DNA of 64,000 nt from Gentiana macrophylla (Eukaryota; Streptophyta; Magnoliopsida; Gentianales; Gentianaceae). Numbering within the stretch: the first letter of the stretch is position 1; every line of letters begins with the position of its first letter. The notes beneath the pieces were generated by a model. The model was not told the DNA's origin. It ran no database searches and saw nothing but the letters and a program-made list of their open reading frames with translations. The stretch spans positions 1-64,000 of the forward strand of contig JAOBSW010000724.1 of NCBI GenBank assembly GCA_026214975.1. The letters run 5' to 3'. Made by a program: the position numbers and the translations under genes. Shown here one piece after another: positions 11,238 through 22,049 of this stretch.

Positions 11238-11370
11238 GGGTTAATTACTTAAAAGTATAGTTTTTTATACTTATTAGCCCCATAAGGACATAAAGGAATC
11301 TGTTGGACTTATAAGGACATAATATATCTACATGTACCAAAATACCCCTATACCCCTTATAAGTCCAATA
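11238..11370 (+). repeat. Left terminal inverted repeat region of the MULE
   Basis: AAAAGTA is followed by two spaced blocks resembling GACTTATAAGGACAT. The right terminal region carries the same blocks inverted. Homology is patchy over about 100-130 bp. Confidence 0.7.
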
Positions 11371-11593
11371 AGTCAAAAATTCAGTCTCTTTTTTGGTCTG
11401 CGTCCATGCTTGAGCTTATGGACATCTCCCACTCATAGCTTCCCGTTTCAAACACTCGATTCCTTCTCCCCTTTACAGGAACCTTACTCTATTATTTGTC
11501 GGAAATTCCTAGATTCATTTCCGATTCTGTCTTCATCTTAATTTCAAATCGAAGATTTCATGTTCAAAAGGCTCGATTATCAAGTGTCAAGGC

Positions 11594-11700
11594 GTTATTG
11601 AAGATGGCGGATTCATTATTGAAGATTTTCCTCATCTCTTTGATTTCCTCACTGATTTACCTATGAATTTACATCCTTGAAAAGCAATTCTTGCATTTAT
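11594..11700 (+). pseudogene. Possible captured fragment of a plant phosphofructokinase N-terminus
   Basis: From 11600 the frame reads EDGGFIIEDFPHLFDFLTDL, then PMNLHP, a stop, and KAILAF. Plant ATP-dependent 6-phosphofructokinases have a conserved N-terminal segment of the form G-(Y/F)-x-L/I-E-D-x-P-H-L-x-D-(Y/F)-L-x-D-L-P followed by NPL and NPAY-like residues, which this resembles residue by residue. The match is short, has one stop and lacks the catalytic parts. Gene-fragment capture is typical of Pack-MULEs. This identification is by eye only. Confidence 0.4.
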
Positions 11701-11851
11701 ATGTCAATTTCATCCTTGAAAAGCAATTCTTGGTTTGGAGTAACCATATTCCTTTTGTGAAGTTGCGTTACATTCCCAAATATATTCTTCCCGCTTATAA
11801 CTTTGTGTTGTATAACGGATCTGGAGATTCAACGACTCGGTTTGGAGGCGA

Positions 11852-12100
11852 ATGAAGAGCTCCATCGAGTCAAGTTCACGAGGCGGATCTGAAAATGCCT
11901 TAGTATTGAAGCATTTAAAGCCAGAACAAATGAGAAAAGCAAAAATGTGTGACTACTGGTGGAATGTGAGAACTAAAACTTTAAAGTCTGTAGAAGCCTT
12001 AATTTACGATCTTTTAATGGACTTTTCTTTAGGGTTCTGTAGAAGTCTTCATTATTCACAAATGTGCTTGGTGGTTTGGTGGTATATCTCAATTAATTGA
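11852..12100 (+). pseudogene. Unrecognised ORF fragment inside the MULE (82 codons)
   Basis: The frame has a protein-like first half: GGSENALVLKHLKPEQMRKA, then KMCDYWWNVRTKTLKSVEAL. The second half is hydrophobic and low in charge, likely out of frame or intronic. No family recognised. It may be a further captured exon or chance. Confidence 0.25.
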
Positions 12101-12483
12101 ACTCCTTGTTGTTGTGTTAATAATATGAAGGTGTTGCTCACGATAAGATAATAAAATCAAGATTAGAAGAAAAAGCGAGAGAAGATAAAAGATGAAGATT
12201 TGCTTTCAAGATTCATGGGCAATTCGAGATAATTTAGTTGAATTTACGAGGATATTATAATCGATTTCATTTTAGTTTGATGGAAACTTGATCATCTGTT
12301 GAATTGAAAGCTTGATGAATCTAATAATCACACAAGCATTGAACACCACTCGCGTCATTTGAGAATCTAGGTTGATCATACATGTACTCATTCTCTTCTT
12401 GGCATATTGTTCCTCTCACATGTATATCGTGTATGAGATGCTCTTTGTGAATAATTGTTGTAATCTTCCTCTCGTTTGTGGAT

Positions 12484-12650
12484 TTGGATTTTACGGTTTT
12501 GTGTTTGTCTTTTCATGGGAATTCGGTTTTGTTTCTTGATTTTGGGTCTTAATCTTGCGGTGCTTGTATTTCAATATTAGTACCTTACATGACAGTTCTT
12601 TAATGAAGTGACATTGATGTCACTGCGGATATCCTTGCATACTTACTTGA
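12484..12650. repeat. Copy 1 of an internal direct duplication of the MULE (about 165 bp)
   Basis: Starts GGATTTTACGGTTTTGTGTT and ends with the GTGACATTGATGTCAC motif and GATATCCTTGCAT. Copy 2 is at 13342-13505, about 860 bp away, more than 85% alike by eye. Confidence 0.8.
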
Positions 12651-13341
12651 ACACTGCTACTAAAGTCTGCTCGATTTGTGTACATCTTTGCTTTGCCACT
12701 TGTAAATTTCTTGAATATAGCTTGAAAAGGCACGACTCTTCATCTTTGTTTTCTTTGAACATTTGTAATTCGACCTTGACCTTGAGTCGATAATCGATCT
12801 CTTGAGACTAATTATCTTACTTGAATTTAATTTGGTAGTTCGGCTCTTAGATAAAAAGTGAAAGTGTGATTTTGTGCAATCTGCTTGATTCTATTTGTAA
12901 ACTAGCATTGTATTATTACGATTTTCTTTGTATTAATCCTTGTTGATCCATATCATTTTGAGTATAATATTTGTTGAAATTGAGTTGAATTAATCTGAAC
13001 ACTTTACGGACTTGGGCGAGTATAAAGTATACTGAAAATTTTAGCATTTGCCTTTTGCAATTTGTTCTTGATTTTCTTTGTATGAAATTTTTCTTCAAAG
13101 TGTTGTTTCATTATTGCATGTGTAACCTTGTACTGTAGTGAATCAATTTTGATAATGGCGGTATATGAACTGTTGTGACAACTTATCTAAACACCCTTTA
13201 TAAGTTTTCAATCGATTTCTTTGTGTAATCGATGCAAATCATTTTGATTTAATTACCTAAGTTTTCATATAATGGCTAATATCTGCGACTCACGGTTTGT
13301 GGTATAATTAATGAAGTGAATAGTTGTTGTACCTCCGTTGT

Positions 13342-13505
13342 GATTTGGATTTTACGGTTTTGTGTTTGTCTTTTCATAGGAATTTGAGTTTTGTTCTTGA
13401 TTTTGGGTCTTAATCTTGCGGTGCTTGTATTTCAATATTAGTACCTTACATAACTTGGTTCATTAATGAAGTGACATTCATATCGCTGCTGAGATATCCT
13501 TGCAT
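13342..13505. repeat. Copy 2 of the internal direct duplication of the MULE
   Basis: Same order of words as copy 1 (GGATTTTACGG, TCTTAATCTTGCGGTGCTTG, AGTACCTTACAT). The palindromic motif is degraded here (GTGACATTCATATCG). Confidence 0.8.
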
Positions 13506-15155
13506 CTGACCATACATTAGACAACTAATGAAGTGACATTGATGTCCTTTGTAAATATCGCTGCATACATTAGACAATTAATGAAGTGACATTGATGTCA
13601 TTCTACATAAATCGATACAATAAGGCGTCTTTGAATAAATCTATACAATAAGGCGTCATGATGCGGCGCGCATCGGCGGAGTTGTCGGATTCCACGTTGG
13701 CTGCGATCGAATACATGGACAAAAGGGCGTTCGGACGGTGTTAGTATTTTAGCCATAACTTTCGGCCCGATGTCCGTTTGCGCCAGGACCCCATTCGGAA
13801 AGCTCTCCGGCGCCGGCGTCACAATGAACGGCCATAGGCCGTTCATAGCTTTCGAGGCCAAAATCAGCTGTTTTCCCTTCCATTTCGGCGCGAAGAAGAT
13901 TTTTGCCGTTTTCACGGTTTTCTTATTTTATTTACGAATTCAATAAAGATCCGACTCGGATCCGTGATTTTAGCACCTTGATTTCATGGCATGATTTATT
14001 TCCGTAATAAATTCGTAATTTTATATTTTTGGAAGCTATAAAATCCCGGCTTGTGGGATGATTTTAATCGATTTGAATAATATATCAAAAGTTTCCTCTC
14101 GAGCATATTACGAAACCCTGTTTGTGAGTTCATCTCTTTTTAAAGCTTCTTTCTTTGCATAAAAAAATCGTCTGATTTGGTACTTACATCCATTGTGGCT
14201 AGTCAAATGAAAAGGAAAACGAAGCGATTCAAGATTGACGAGAGATATTTGAAAGAAGCTTAAAGGAGTCAAAATGTGTTTGCTTTTTCTCTCTACAATT
14301 TAATGCACATTACTGTTTGTTTCTTTTACTAACTTAACTTCTTTCCAAAAGGACTCGGCTATAAGAAAGAAGAAGCGAGAAAAAATCCACAAATGTGATC
14401 CATTTGGATTCCCTCAAGCAGAATCAAAAAACATCTTTCTCAAATACATATGAAAAATAGTATTTATTTTAGAGTTGAATTTAGACCTTGAATCTAAAAC
14501 ATCTTGCTTTCTGTCAAATGTAAGATCCAAAAGGAAAGTTACGGCCAAAGATTTATGGAGTGGCATTGATGTCACTTCATTTCTGATTATAAATTAATGG
14601 GTGACATTGATGTCACTCCATATACATTCGACTAATCAAAGGAGGTCATAAAACAAAGGGATCGACTATTTATGAAAACCGAGGACTATTTAAACTTTTA
14701 TCTTCAACAATTTTGGAATGAGTATTTTATTGGAAAATTTCGACATTGTAATGTATTACGGTAGTGATAAAATTTAGCTTTATGATGTGACATTGATGTC
14801 AACTTCATTCTGATTAAAGAATTAATGGAGTGACATTGATGTCGCCATTATCTTTATTTACATTTATTTACGCATTTAATTTTAAATTGTTGATGAAGCA
14901 AATTGTTACTAGTATTTTTACCAAGATTGAGCTACTATTTTCCAAGCCCAACAAAATAAAAAAAAGATAGAAAATGATGAAATTTTGCAATACAATAATG
15001 ACAAATGATGAAGCAAGATATTGGGAGGCGATGGGAGTTAAGCGGCCGTATGCGTTTTCATATGGGCCATTTAAAAATTGTGCGAGTTTCTTGCTTGCTT
15101 ATTATTATGATGATGATAAAAGAATGTTATGTAGATTTATGGCTCATTTGGATTG

Positions 15156-15440
15156 ATGGAATGAAATGAATACATTTGGAATATAATGCAATGGAATTGA
15201 ATGATATCATTCCGTTACCTTGTTTGGTAAGCAATGGAACTCATTGTAGGATTTATTTTTCATTCCATTCCGACTATTCCATTGAATTTTGGATGGAATG
15301 AAAATCATCCATTTTCATTCCGTTGGAATGAAATCATATTCCATTCCTCCGTTGCCAAACAAGCCAAATTGATATAATGCAATGAAAAAGTATTCCATTC
15401 CGTCCCGTTACACATAATCCAAACACGCCATTAGAGTTTC
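15156..15440. mobile_element. Possible small insertion rich in GGAATGGAAT/ATTCCATTCC
   Basis: Inverted words TGGAATGAAAT, ATTCCATTCC and CCGTTGCCAAACAAG are repeated over 280 bp inside the MULE, then the MULE pattern (GTGACATTGATGTCA) resumes at 15456. It looks like a MITE of the type rich in ATTCCATTCC palindromes. The ends and TSD are not certain. Confidence 0.4.
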
Positions 15441-15584
15441 TCCGTTGCCAAACAAGTGACATTGATGTCATTGCGGATGTCTTTGCATACATTGAGACAA
15501 TTAATGAAGTGACATTGATGTCGCTGCGGATATCCTTGCATACATTAGACAACTAATGAAGTGACATTGATGTCGCTTTGCATA

Positions 15585-16470
15585 AATCGATACAATAAGG
15601 CGTCACTGCGTACACCGATACAATAAGGCGTCAACTGCATAAATCGACATAAGGCGTGATTGCATAAATCGATACAATAAGACGTCACTGCATAAAGTGA
15701 TACCGTAAGGCGTCACTGCATAAATTGCTATAACAATACGTCAATGCACAACTCAATATCATATGATGTCTCTACATTGCGGTGTCATTTCATCGTGGTG
15801 TCTCTGTAATGCGGTGTCTCTGCATCATCGAATGTTATAACATCACGATGTCTCTACAATGCGGCGTCTGCGCATTGCGGTGTCAACTTCATCGTGGTGT
15901 TTACGCAATGCGGTGTCAACCGTCATCGCGGTGTCACTACATCGCGATGTCTGCATAGTCAAATGTTATAACATCGTGATGTCTGCGCATCGGGGTGGTC
16001 AGCTACATCGCGGTGTCTCGCATACTGGGTTGGTCGCTGCATCGTGGTGTCTGCGCATCGGAGGTGGTCAGCTGTGTCGAGGTGATCAATGGATATGGCG
16101 TGGTCAATGCATCGTGGTGTCAACCGTTGAGGTGTCTACGCATCGGCGGGTGGTCAGCTACGTCATTTGTATCAACTTCATCGAGGTGTCTGCGCATCGG
16201 GGTGGTCAGCTGCATCGGCGGTATCGCCATTCGCGGTGTCTACGCATCGCGGTGTCGCTTCATCGCCCGTGTCTACATCAGCGGTGTCAACCATAGCGGT
16301 GTCACTTCATCACGGTGTCTCTGCATCGCGATGGTCATCGCGTCGGGTGTCGCGGTGGTCAATGCATCATGATGGTCATTGCATCGAGGTGGTCAATGCG
16401 TCGCGGTGGTCATTGAATCGCGGTGGTCAATGTATCGGGGGTGGTCATTGTATCGCGATGGTCAATACAT
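15585..16470. repeat. Minisatellite based on CATCGCGGTGTC
   Basis: The left part (15585-15780) has about seven units of the type GCATAAATCGATACAATAAGGCGTCACT. It grades into several dozen copies of a 12-16 bp unit CATCGCGGTGTC(TCTG) / CATCGCGGTGGTCAATG. It is the most CpG-rich stretch of the window. Reading frames across it only translate the repeat. Confidence 0.9.
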
Positions 16471-16475
16471 CGGTT

Positions 16476-16612
16476 TAAAATGAAAAAAAAAAACACCTGC
16501 ACGCTCTGGAAAAAAAAAACAAAAAAAAAACACTTGAGCATACTGAAAAAAAAACACTGAGCATTTGAAAAAAAAGCTAGGCATACTGAAGAAAAAAAAA
16601 AAAAAAAAACAC
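16476..16612. repeat. A-tract repeat at the MULE right flank
   Basis: About five units of the form GAGCATACTG(A)8-17CAC. Confidence 0.8.
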
Positions 16613-16659
16613 ATGACGCCTCCTCTTCTTCTCCCTTTTATTTTTATTTATTTATTTTT

Positions 16660-16777
16660 TATTTTTTCATTAAGGGTATTTAGTCTCTCTATCTAATTTT
16701 TGTCCTTATAAGTCAATGATTCTTTTTGTCTTTATAAGTCCAATAAGTCCGTTTTGTGTACTTTTGGGTCTTTGGCC
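16660..16777 (-). repeat. Right terminal inverted repeat region of the MULE
   Basis: On the minus strand it reads ACCCAAAAGTAC, then GGACTTATTGGACTTATAAA and GACTTATAAGGACAAAA, mirroring the left end. Confidence 0.7.
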
Positions 16778-18104
16778 TAGTTTATGATGTGTTACATATA
16801 CCTTTTCGACATTACTTAGTGATTACGACTTTATCGAGACAAAGTCGAGTCTCAAAATCGTATACAAATATCATATTCACTTTCTTTAAGGCAACTATAT
16901 TATCGATGTGAAAGTGAATCTATTTGTTCAACGAATCTGAAAATAGAAATTATATTTCTCACGATATTCAAGGATTAAAATCAAAATTTTATTTCCTTAT
17001 ATCACTCCACTATCTTATTGAAATAAGCTGCTTGTTGTCTACTCTTCATCATGAATGCCCGACTACCTTGTTCTTACAAAGAACTTTAGCTTCGAGTCAA
17101 ATTACTCGGTTAAGAAAGTCTCTGAGATTCATAGGTTGGTGATCCGTAATCACTTTCCTTATCCTTTACTTTCTTTTATTAATATTTCGGTTTAGCCTTT
17201 AACTTATTTAGTTTAGATGACTTACGCTTGTAGACATTTACCTTCCCATTCTTGGCTTTCTTTAAAGGAAATGGCCTTGAACTAGCAGTTTATAAAAGTA
17301 GACACTACTCGTAAACTGTGGGATGTCTGGTGAGATTGATACAAAATCATTCTCGTCATCCTTGAACTAATTTTTGTTTTGTCTCTTGCTTATCACAAGT
17401 GACAGCAGTGACATACTTATCAATGTCGCTTAAGTTTGTAGACTCAAGAGGAACATCCTCTTCCGAAAAGTTAATTTACATTCTCGATTTATGAGTTCAA
17501 CGTTCTTGTTACTTTTCCACTTTTACGAAGTCATCATTAGTCAATTTATCATGTTTAGCAGTTTAGATACTATGAGATAATATGCTGTTGTAGAAAATTA
17601 ATCATGACAGAAATATAAATCAAATCATACACCACAACAAATAATGATTTTAGGAATTATAAGCGTGATGTCATGCATGCGGTTTATCCTACCATTCAAG
17701 GATTTAATCTCACACTCTGGTGCCGCTAAGGGTAGGTCAAAGAGGTGGCGATTAAATTGAGACATCTCTCTCAACAATCAGCGAGAATCGGACATCTCTA
17801 TTTAATTGTTGATTACGTTCCCCCCATTAAGATATTTCCAAAAATATCCTTGTGAGTGTGACCCTCTTGTTTGAGATCTCAAAATGCGCCCGAGTATGCC
17901 GCCGTAGGGTCGGTTAGTGACCAGCAGTATCAAAATTCTATCCTTTCGGAGACCAAGCCATGCATTTTGATAGCGGTGAAGGCCATCCTTAGGGGGGCGA
18001 AATCAAGCGACGACGGCGTCACCATTCTCTCACTTGCTTGTGTCAGCGAGTATAGGCAGCGAGGTCGGTTGTCACACTTCCCGCTCGCTCGTTATTTTGA
18101 AGAA

Positions 18105-18620
18105 TAGGTAGTCTTTTAGGATTTTGAATTTATTCACAATCCGAAAAACAATAAATCATGATTATTTAAATTAATCCTCCCACTAGTTCATCAGTTCCAA
18201 ATACCGTCTAACTAGTGTCATTTATTCATGACTTTCCAATTTCTTGGATTTATAAAATCTTTGTGTAGACACCACACAATGAAAATTCACCATGAATTTT
18301 AGAATCCCAATACTTTAGGACTTTATGAATTTTCTAATAATTCAAAATACAATAAATCATAAAATTTAAAGCTCCGGCTAGTTTATCGGTTCCAAATACC
18401 GTCTAACTAGTGACCTATATTCATGATTTTCAATTTTGAATATTTAGAAATTTCTTGTGTTGAAACTACACAACTAAAATTCACAAAAGAATTTTAAATT
18501 CTAATTAGTCATGATAAAATTTTAGGATCGTAGAATTTTATCTCAATAATTTGAAATGATAAATCTTGAAAACCAATCACCAACTTATCGGTATTAAACC
18601 CTGGTGAGCTTTAACCGAGT
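18105..18620. repeat. Imperfect tandem repeat, unit about 210-220 bp, 2.5 copies
   Basis: Each unit runs through TTCACAATCC/TTCAAAATAC-AATAAATCAT, then GGTTCCAAATACCGTCTAAC, TAGTG, TTCATGA and AC(A/T)ACACAA. Copies begin near 18110, 18300 and 18525; the last is cut short. Confidence 0.7.
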
Positions 18621-19432
18621 TCACGAATGGTGTCGGGATTAGCTAAGCCGATCCATCCTCTTCGTTGGTTCATATCATTTGCTTGATGAATCGGGCTATC
18701 ATTTTGCCCGTTGAGCGAAACTTCGCGGATAGCTTGACCTTGCCGGACCCCGGCCAGCTAAAGTCTTGCGTGTGTGGGTGCTAGGTTGCAAATCGGGCTA
18801 AGGTTGCCTATTGAGCCTCGGCTCATTTGGATAGCTTGACTGGCTTTGACCCCCATGGCTAACCCGCGCTTGGGCGGACAAGTCGAGTCGAGCGAAGCCA
18901 CATTGACCGCCCGAACCAATTTTGAACATTTTGCTCGAGTTGGTGTCCAACTTTTCCGGATTTTCAATTTCCAATTATTAAAATTCTTTTATGTAGTCAC
19001 TACATAATTAAAGTCCACGAATGATTTTAGATCTAAAATTAAATTAACGAGTAAATTTTATTTCATCATGTGAATTTTATATCCCGATAAAATTTCGTTC
19101 GTTTTAATTAATTTAATTTACCTAAATTAATCTAAATTAATTACGTCTCATACATGCCTAATTAGTATCACGATTAATTATCTACATGTATGTATATGCT
19201 AGGAGTGGAATTCATGAATATGATGCATGTCATGGCATGGTTATCTCACATAAATAATCATACAAGAAAATAAATGCGAAAAAGTAAACCACTGAGATGG
19301 ACCGTTGGTACCCCCGTATCTAATCTATTTTATAGAAAAAAAGTCCTAAACCCAATTTAATGGATTTACTAATTTCTAATTAAAATAATCCAGATTTTGA
19401 GACCTATTTAATTCGGCCCATCGAAATCTTCA

Positions 19433-19505
19433 TCAATGGCTTCACGGTTGAGTTGGTTAGCACTTCATTCTGCAACTCATAGGTCATTGGTTCGAATTTT
19501 GGTCT
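19433..19505 (+). repeat. tRNA-like sequence (SINE head or tRNA pseudogene)
   Basis: GGTTGAGTTGGTTAGCAC resembles a Pol III A box and GGTCATTGGTTCGAATT a B box (GGTTCGANTCC). An anticodon-loop-like CTGCAAC lies between. Acceptor and anticodon stems do not pair well, so a working tRNA is unlikely. The spacing of A and B boxes fits a tRNA-derived SINE promoter. Confidence 0.5.
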
Positions 19506-19526
19506 TTTATTTCTTATTTTAACTGC

Positions 19527-19594
19527 GCTGATGTCATGATGACATCAGCATTCGATTTTTTTTAAATAACTGCAATGATGTCATGATGACATCA
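19527..19594. repeat. Two near-identical palindromes
   Basis: 19527-19549 has 10-base arms (GCTGATGTCA / TGACATCAGC) around TGA. A second copy with 8-base arms lies at 19576-19594. Both contain the bZIP-like TGATGTCA. Confidence 0.85.
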
Positions 19595-19923
19595 GCATTC
19601 GAAATCAGCAGCAGCGTTTGGCAACATCAACAGCGTTCATCAACATAAAATATATATATATATATATACTATATCCAATCAATTTGGATCTAAAAAGAAA
19701 AATTCTCAGAAAATTAAATTCAACAACAAATTAAATTACATAATTTCTTATACCTAAAAATTTGGGTTTACAATAGATTTAACGGTAAACAAATACCAAC
19801 CACAATCCATCTAAATCAGCAAAACATTCAATCACATAAAAAAATTTAAAAGATGCAATTTTATTCTATTCCACTCCTTATTAATTAATTATGCAATCAT
19901 GATCATAAAATCGCTTTAACTTT

Positions 19924-19936
19924 GCTCACGATACCA
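19924..19936 (-). other. Primer-binding site of element X
   Basis: TGGTATCGTGAGC on the minus strand, a diverged form of the iMet site TGGTATCAGAGC, just outside the LTR end. Confidence 0.6.
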
Positions 19937-20333
19937 CATCTTTGGATATCTGAAACCGAATCGGATCCGATCCATAATTGGCTCGTTAGATTTGATTCGG
20001 TACCCGTCGAGACACTCGATCTAGCACAGCGGAATCTACGAATTAAATTCGCATGCGATTTTACCACGATTTTTAATTCACATAATTAATTAAAAATCTA
20101 CAAGAAGGTTAGTAGATTTACCTTAACGGAAAGAGATGAGAAATTCGACAAAAGGGAGAAGCCACAATCTTCCGGATTGTATCTCCTAGCGACGACTGGT
20201 GGACTTCGTTCCTCGCTTTAGAACCTCCTCGAATATGCTTCTTCTCTAAATGACTAAGGCAAGAAACTAATTTTTCTTCTTTTTAATTACTAAGTGGCGC
20301 AATTTTTGATCATTAATTGTGCTAGGAGGAACT

Positions 20334-20346
20334 CTCTTTATATAGG
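20334..20346 (-). promoter_or_regulatory. TATA box of the X LTR
   Basis: CCTATATAAAGAG on the minus strand, about 25 bp from the COP1 insertion point. Confidence 0.5.
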
Positions 20347-20370
20347 AAAATAACTAGTCAAGAGAGTTAT

Positions 20371-21762
20371 TGTTGGTCCAGAGAAGGGTAAAACTATAGT
20401 CGAGGAAGGGGGGTGAGACTATAGTGGAGTTTCAAAAACTTTTATTGTGTTTAAAAGCTTTTGGGCAGCGGATAAGTCCCTTCTTACTATGTTGTTTCAA
20501 AGCAGTTTAAACAATCACATATATAGATTTTAATCTAGGCAATATAAATGAGTGCGATAAGGTAAATTGCGGAAAGTAAATTGACCTGAGGCTTATAGTG
20601 GTTCGGGGTGGTGTAATCCCTTAATCCCTTTATTCTCTTTGTGATGATTGGAGGAATTCACTATTGTTTTCACGAGATACAATAGTATGATTGTCCTTGA
20701 CTTTCCAAGCTTCACAATCTACAAGACTATCACTCCTTATTTGCAGCGGCTTGGTGATTTAGTCTTTTTCTTGCTCGGCGAGATCAAATCCTTCGGCGGC
20801 TATTACAAACACAACTCCTTCTCGGATGACACGATTCGATTTGCTTGATTTATTGTGAATGAGATTCACAAACTTGATTGATCAATCTCGGTCTTTGAAT
20901 ATGGAATTGTAGTTACGATATGCGAGTTGATCTACAGATAAATCCTTGTAAGTTCGAGAGAAGGCTTTTCAAATTGTGAGTATACGCTTGATTTTCTTTT
21001 TCTTGTCTTTTTTTGTCTGTCAATGCCTTTATTTATAGCCTTGAATATCACGGATTTGAAATTCCGACCGTTGGCTATATTTATGAGGGAATAATCCTTG
21101 ATTTTATTCTTGATTCCCCTTAATTATATTCTCTTGATTTTAGTGATCGGATTTTTCTTCAAATGTATAGCGAGAAAATCCGTCCTTGATTGATCCTCTA
21201 TTGATTGTGTATTAAATGTATGATCCTACGAATCTTCATCACATTTCAATTACATTACGATAAGGATTACTTCGCGTTCTCACGAGCGGTCGGGTGATCC
21301 ATCGACTTTGCCATTTAGATCTTCCTTCACCGTTTTGCTTTCTCTTTCTTTGAAAGTCGGTTTACTCTGCCGATTCTTTGTTTCCTTCACCACTTGAGTT
21401 TAAGGAGAATCTTTGTACTTCTTGATCATTGATTTGGATGAGATCTGTGTACACCATATTTGAACATTAAATTTCATCACTTGACACGTACTTAGACTTA
21501 TCAAGGTCTTCATGAGACTTCCTTGGTTATAAGTCAAACCATTAAGTCTTCTTTGCTTCTCTGCTTTGGTGCTTGGTGGCTTCACTCCGCCGAATATACA
21601 TTTTACTTTTCCGTCCTACCAACTAGTACAATACTTGTGCGACTTAACTTATACAATGTGTCGGACTACAAGTAAAGACTTATCTGAGAATTCTAACTTA
21701 TTTGAGGTTTGCTATAACGGCTAGTGTGGTCATCATCAAAACATAATAAAATGTTTCTAACA
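20371..21762 (-). repeat. 3' LTR of COP1 (1392 bp)
   Basis: TGTTGGTCCAGAGAAGGG at one end and TGTTTCTAACA at the other. Aligns end to end with the right LTR. Differences are unusual: see the finding on CAG/CTG. Confidence 0.93.
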
Positions 21763-21776
21763 ATTTCCCCCTTTTT
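21763..21776 (-). other. Polypurine tract of COP1
   Basis: AAAAAGGGGGAAAT on the minus strand, directly beside the LTR. Confidence 0.85.
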
Positions 21777-22049
21777 GATGATGCCAAAACCCTCATAAGC
21801 TTTGAACATAAGTAAGCCAAATTTTCATAATAATTAACGAGAATGAAACTCAACAATTTTATTCATCCATTCAAAGGCGATAAATTCAAAACTTATTCAA
21901 GTGTTACAAACTACATTTTCTTAATTGACCTTGTACCTTTTGAACTTTATAGTGCGAACCTCTTGATGTCCTTCAATCAATTTTGGAAACTTCCACTTCC
22001 ATTTTGCCACTAGCGGTGTATTGAGATACTCCACTTGAATACTTTCTTG

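Larger units (their letters stand above)
12609..15576. repeat. Dispersed palindromic motif GTGACAT-TG-ATGTCAC, about ten copies
   Basis: Seven-base inverted arms with a TG centre, often preceded by TTAATGAA and followed by TGCGGATATCCTTGCATACA. Copies near 12609, 13533, 13586, 14561 (variant), 14601, 14787, 14830, 15456, 15509 and 15561. The arms contain TGACAT/ATGTCA, close to plant bZIP sites. Confidence 0.85.
11238..16777. mobile_element. Mutator-like element (MULE), 5.5 kb, non-autonomous
   Basis: Bounded by a perfect 9-bp target duplication TAGTTTATG (11229-11237 and 16778-16786), the length typical of the Mutator superfamily. The ends are imperfect long inverted repeats: GGGTTAATTACTTAAAAGTA at the left, and GGCCAAAGACCCAAAAGTAC when the right end is read on the minus strand. 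Both continue into repeats of GGACTTATAAGGACA. No transposase frame (MULE/FHY3-FAR1 type) is visible, so it must move in trans. The interior holds gene-like fragments, palindromic repeats and a minisatellite, as listed separately. Confidence 0.85.
16787..19923 (-). other. Non-coding internal region of LTR element X (inferred)
   Basis: Lies downstream (minus strand) of the X primer site. About 3.1 kb with no gag or pol similarity in any frame, only short frames. It contains the tandem repeats, tRNA-like sequence and palindromes listed separately. Either X is a non-autonomous LARD-like element, or unrelated DNA has been joined here by deletion. Confidence 0.4.

Noticed and set aside
13598..13915. 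105-codon minus-strand ORF in the MULE
   Set aside because: No protein family recognised, composition unconvincing, and it overlaps the repeat array at one end.
12609..15576. CRISPR-like array, because of regularly recurring palindromic repeats
   Set aside because: Spacing is irregular, there is no conserved repeat-spacer pattern, no cas genes, and the context is a plant transposon.
15859..16478. Overlapping plus-strand frames of 100-145 codons rich in Arg, Val and Ser
   Set aside because: Three frames are open at once over a tandem repeat; the peptides only mirror the CATCGCGGTGTC unit.
19433..19505. Functional tRNA-Cys gene
   Set aside because: A and B boxes are recognisable but acceptor and anticodon stems do not fold, so only a tRNA-like relic is claimed.
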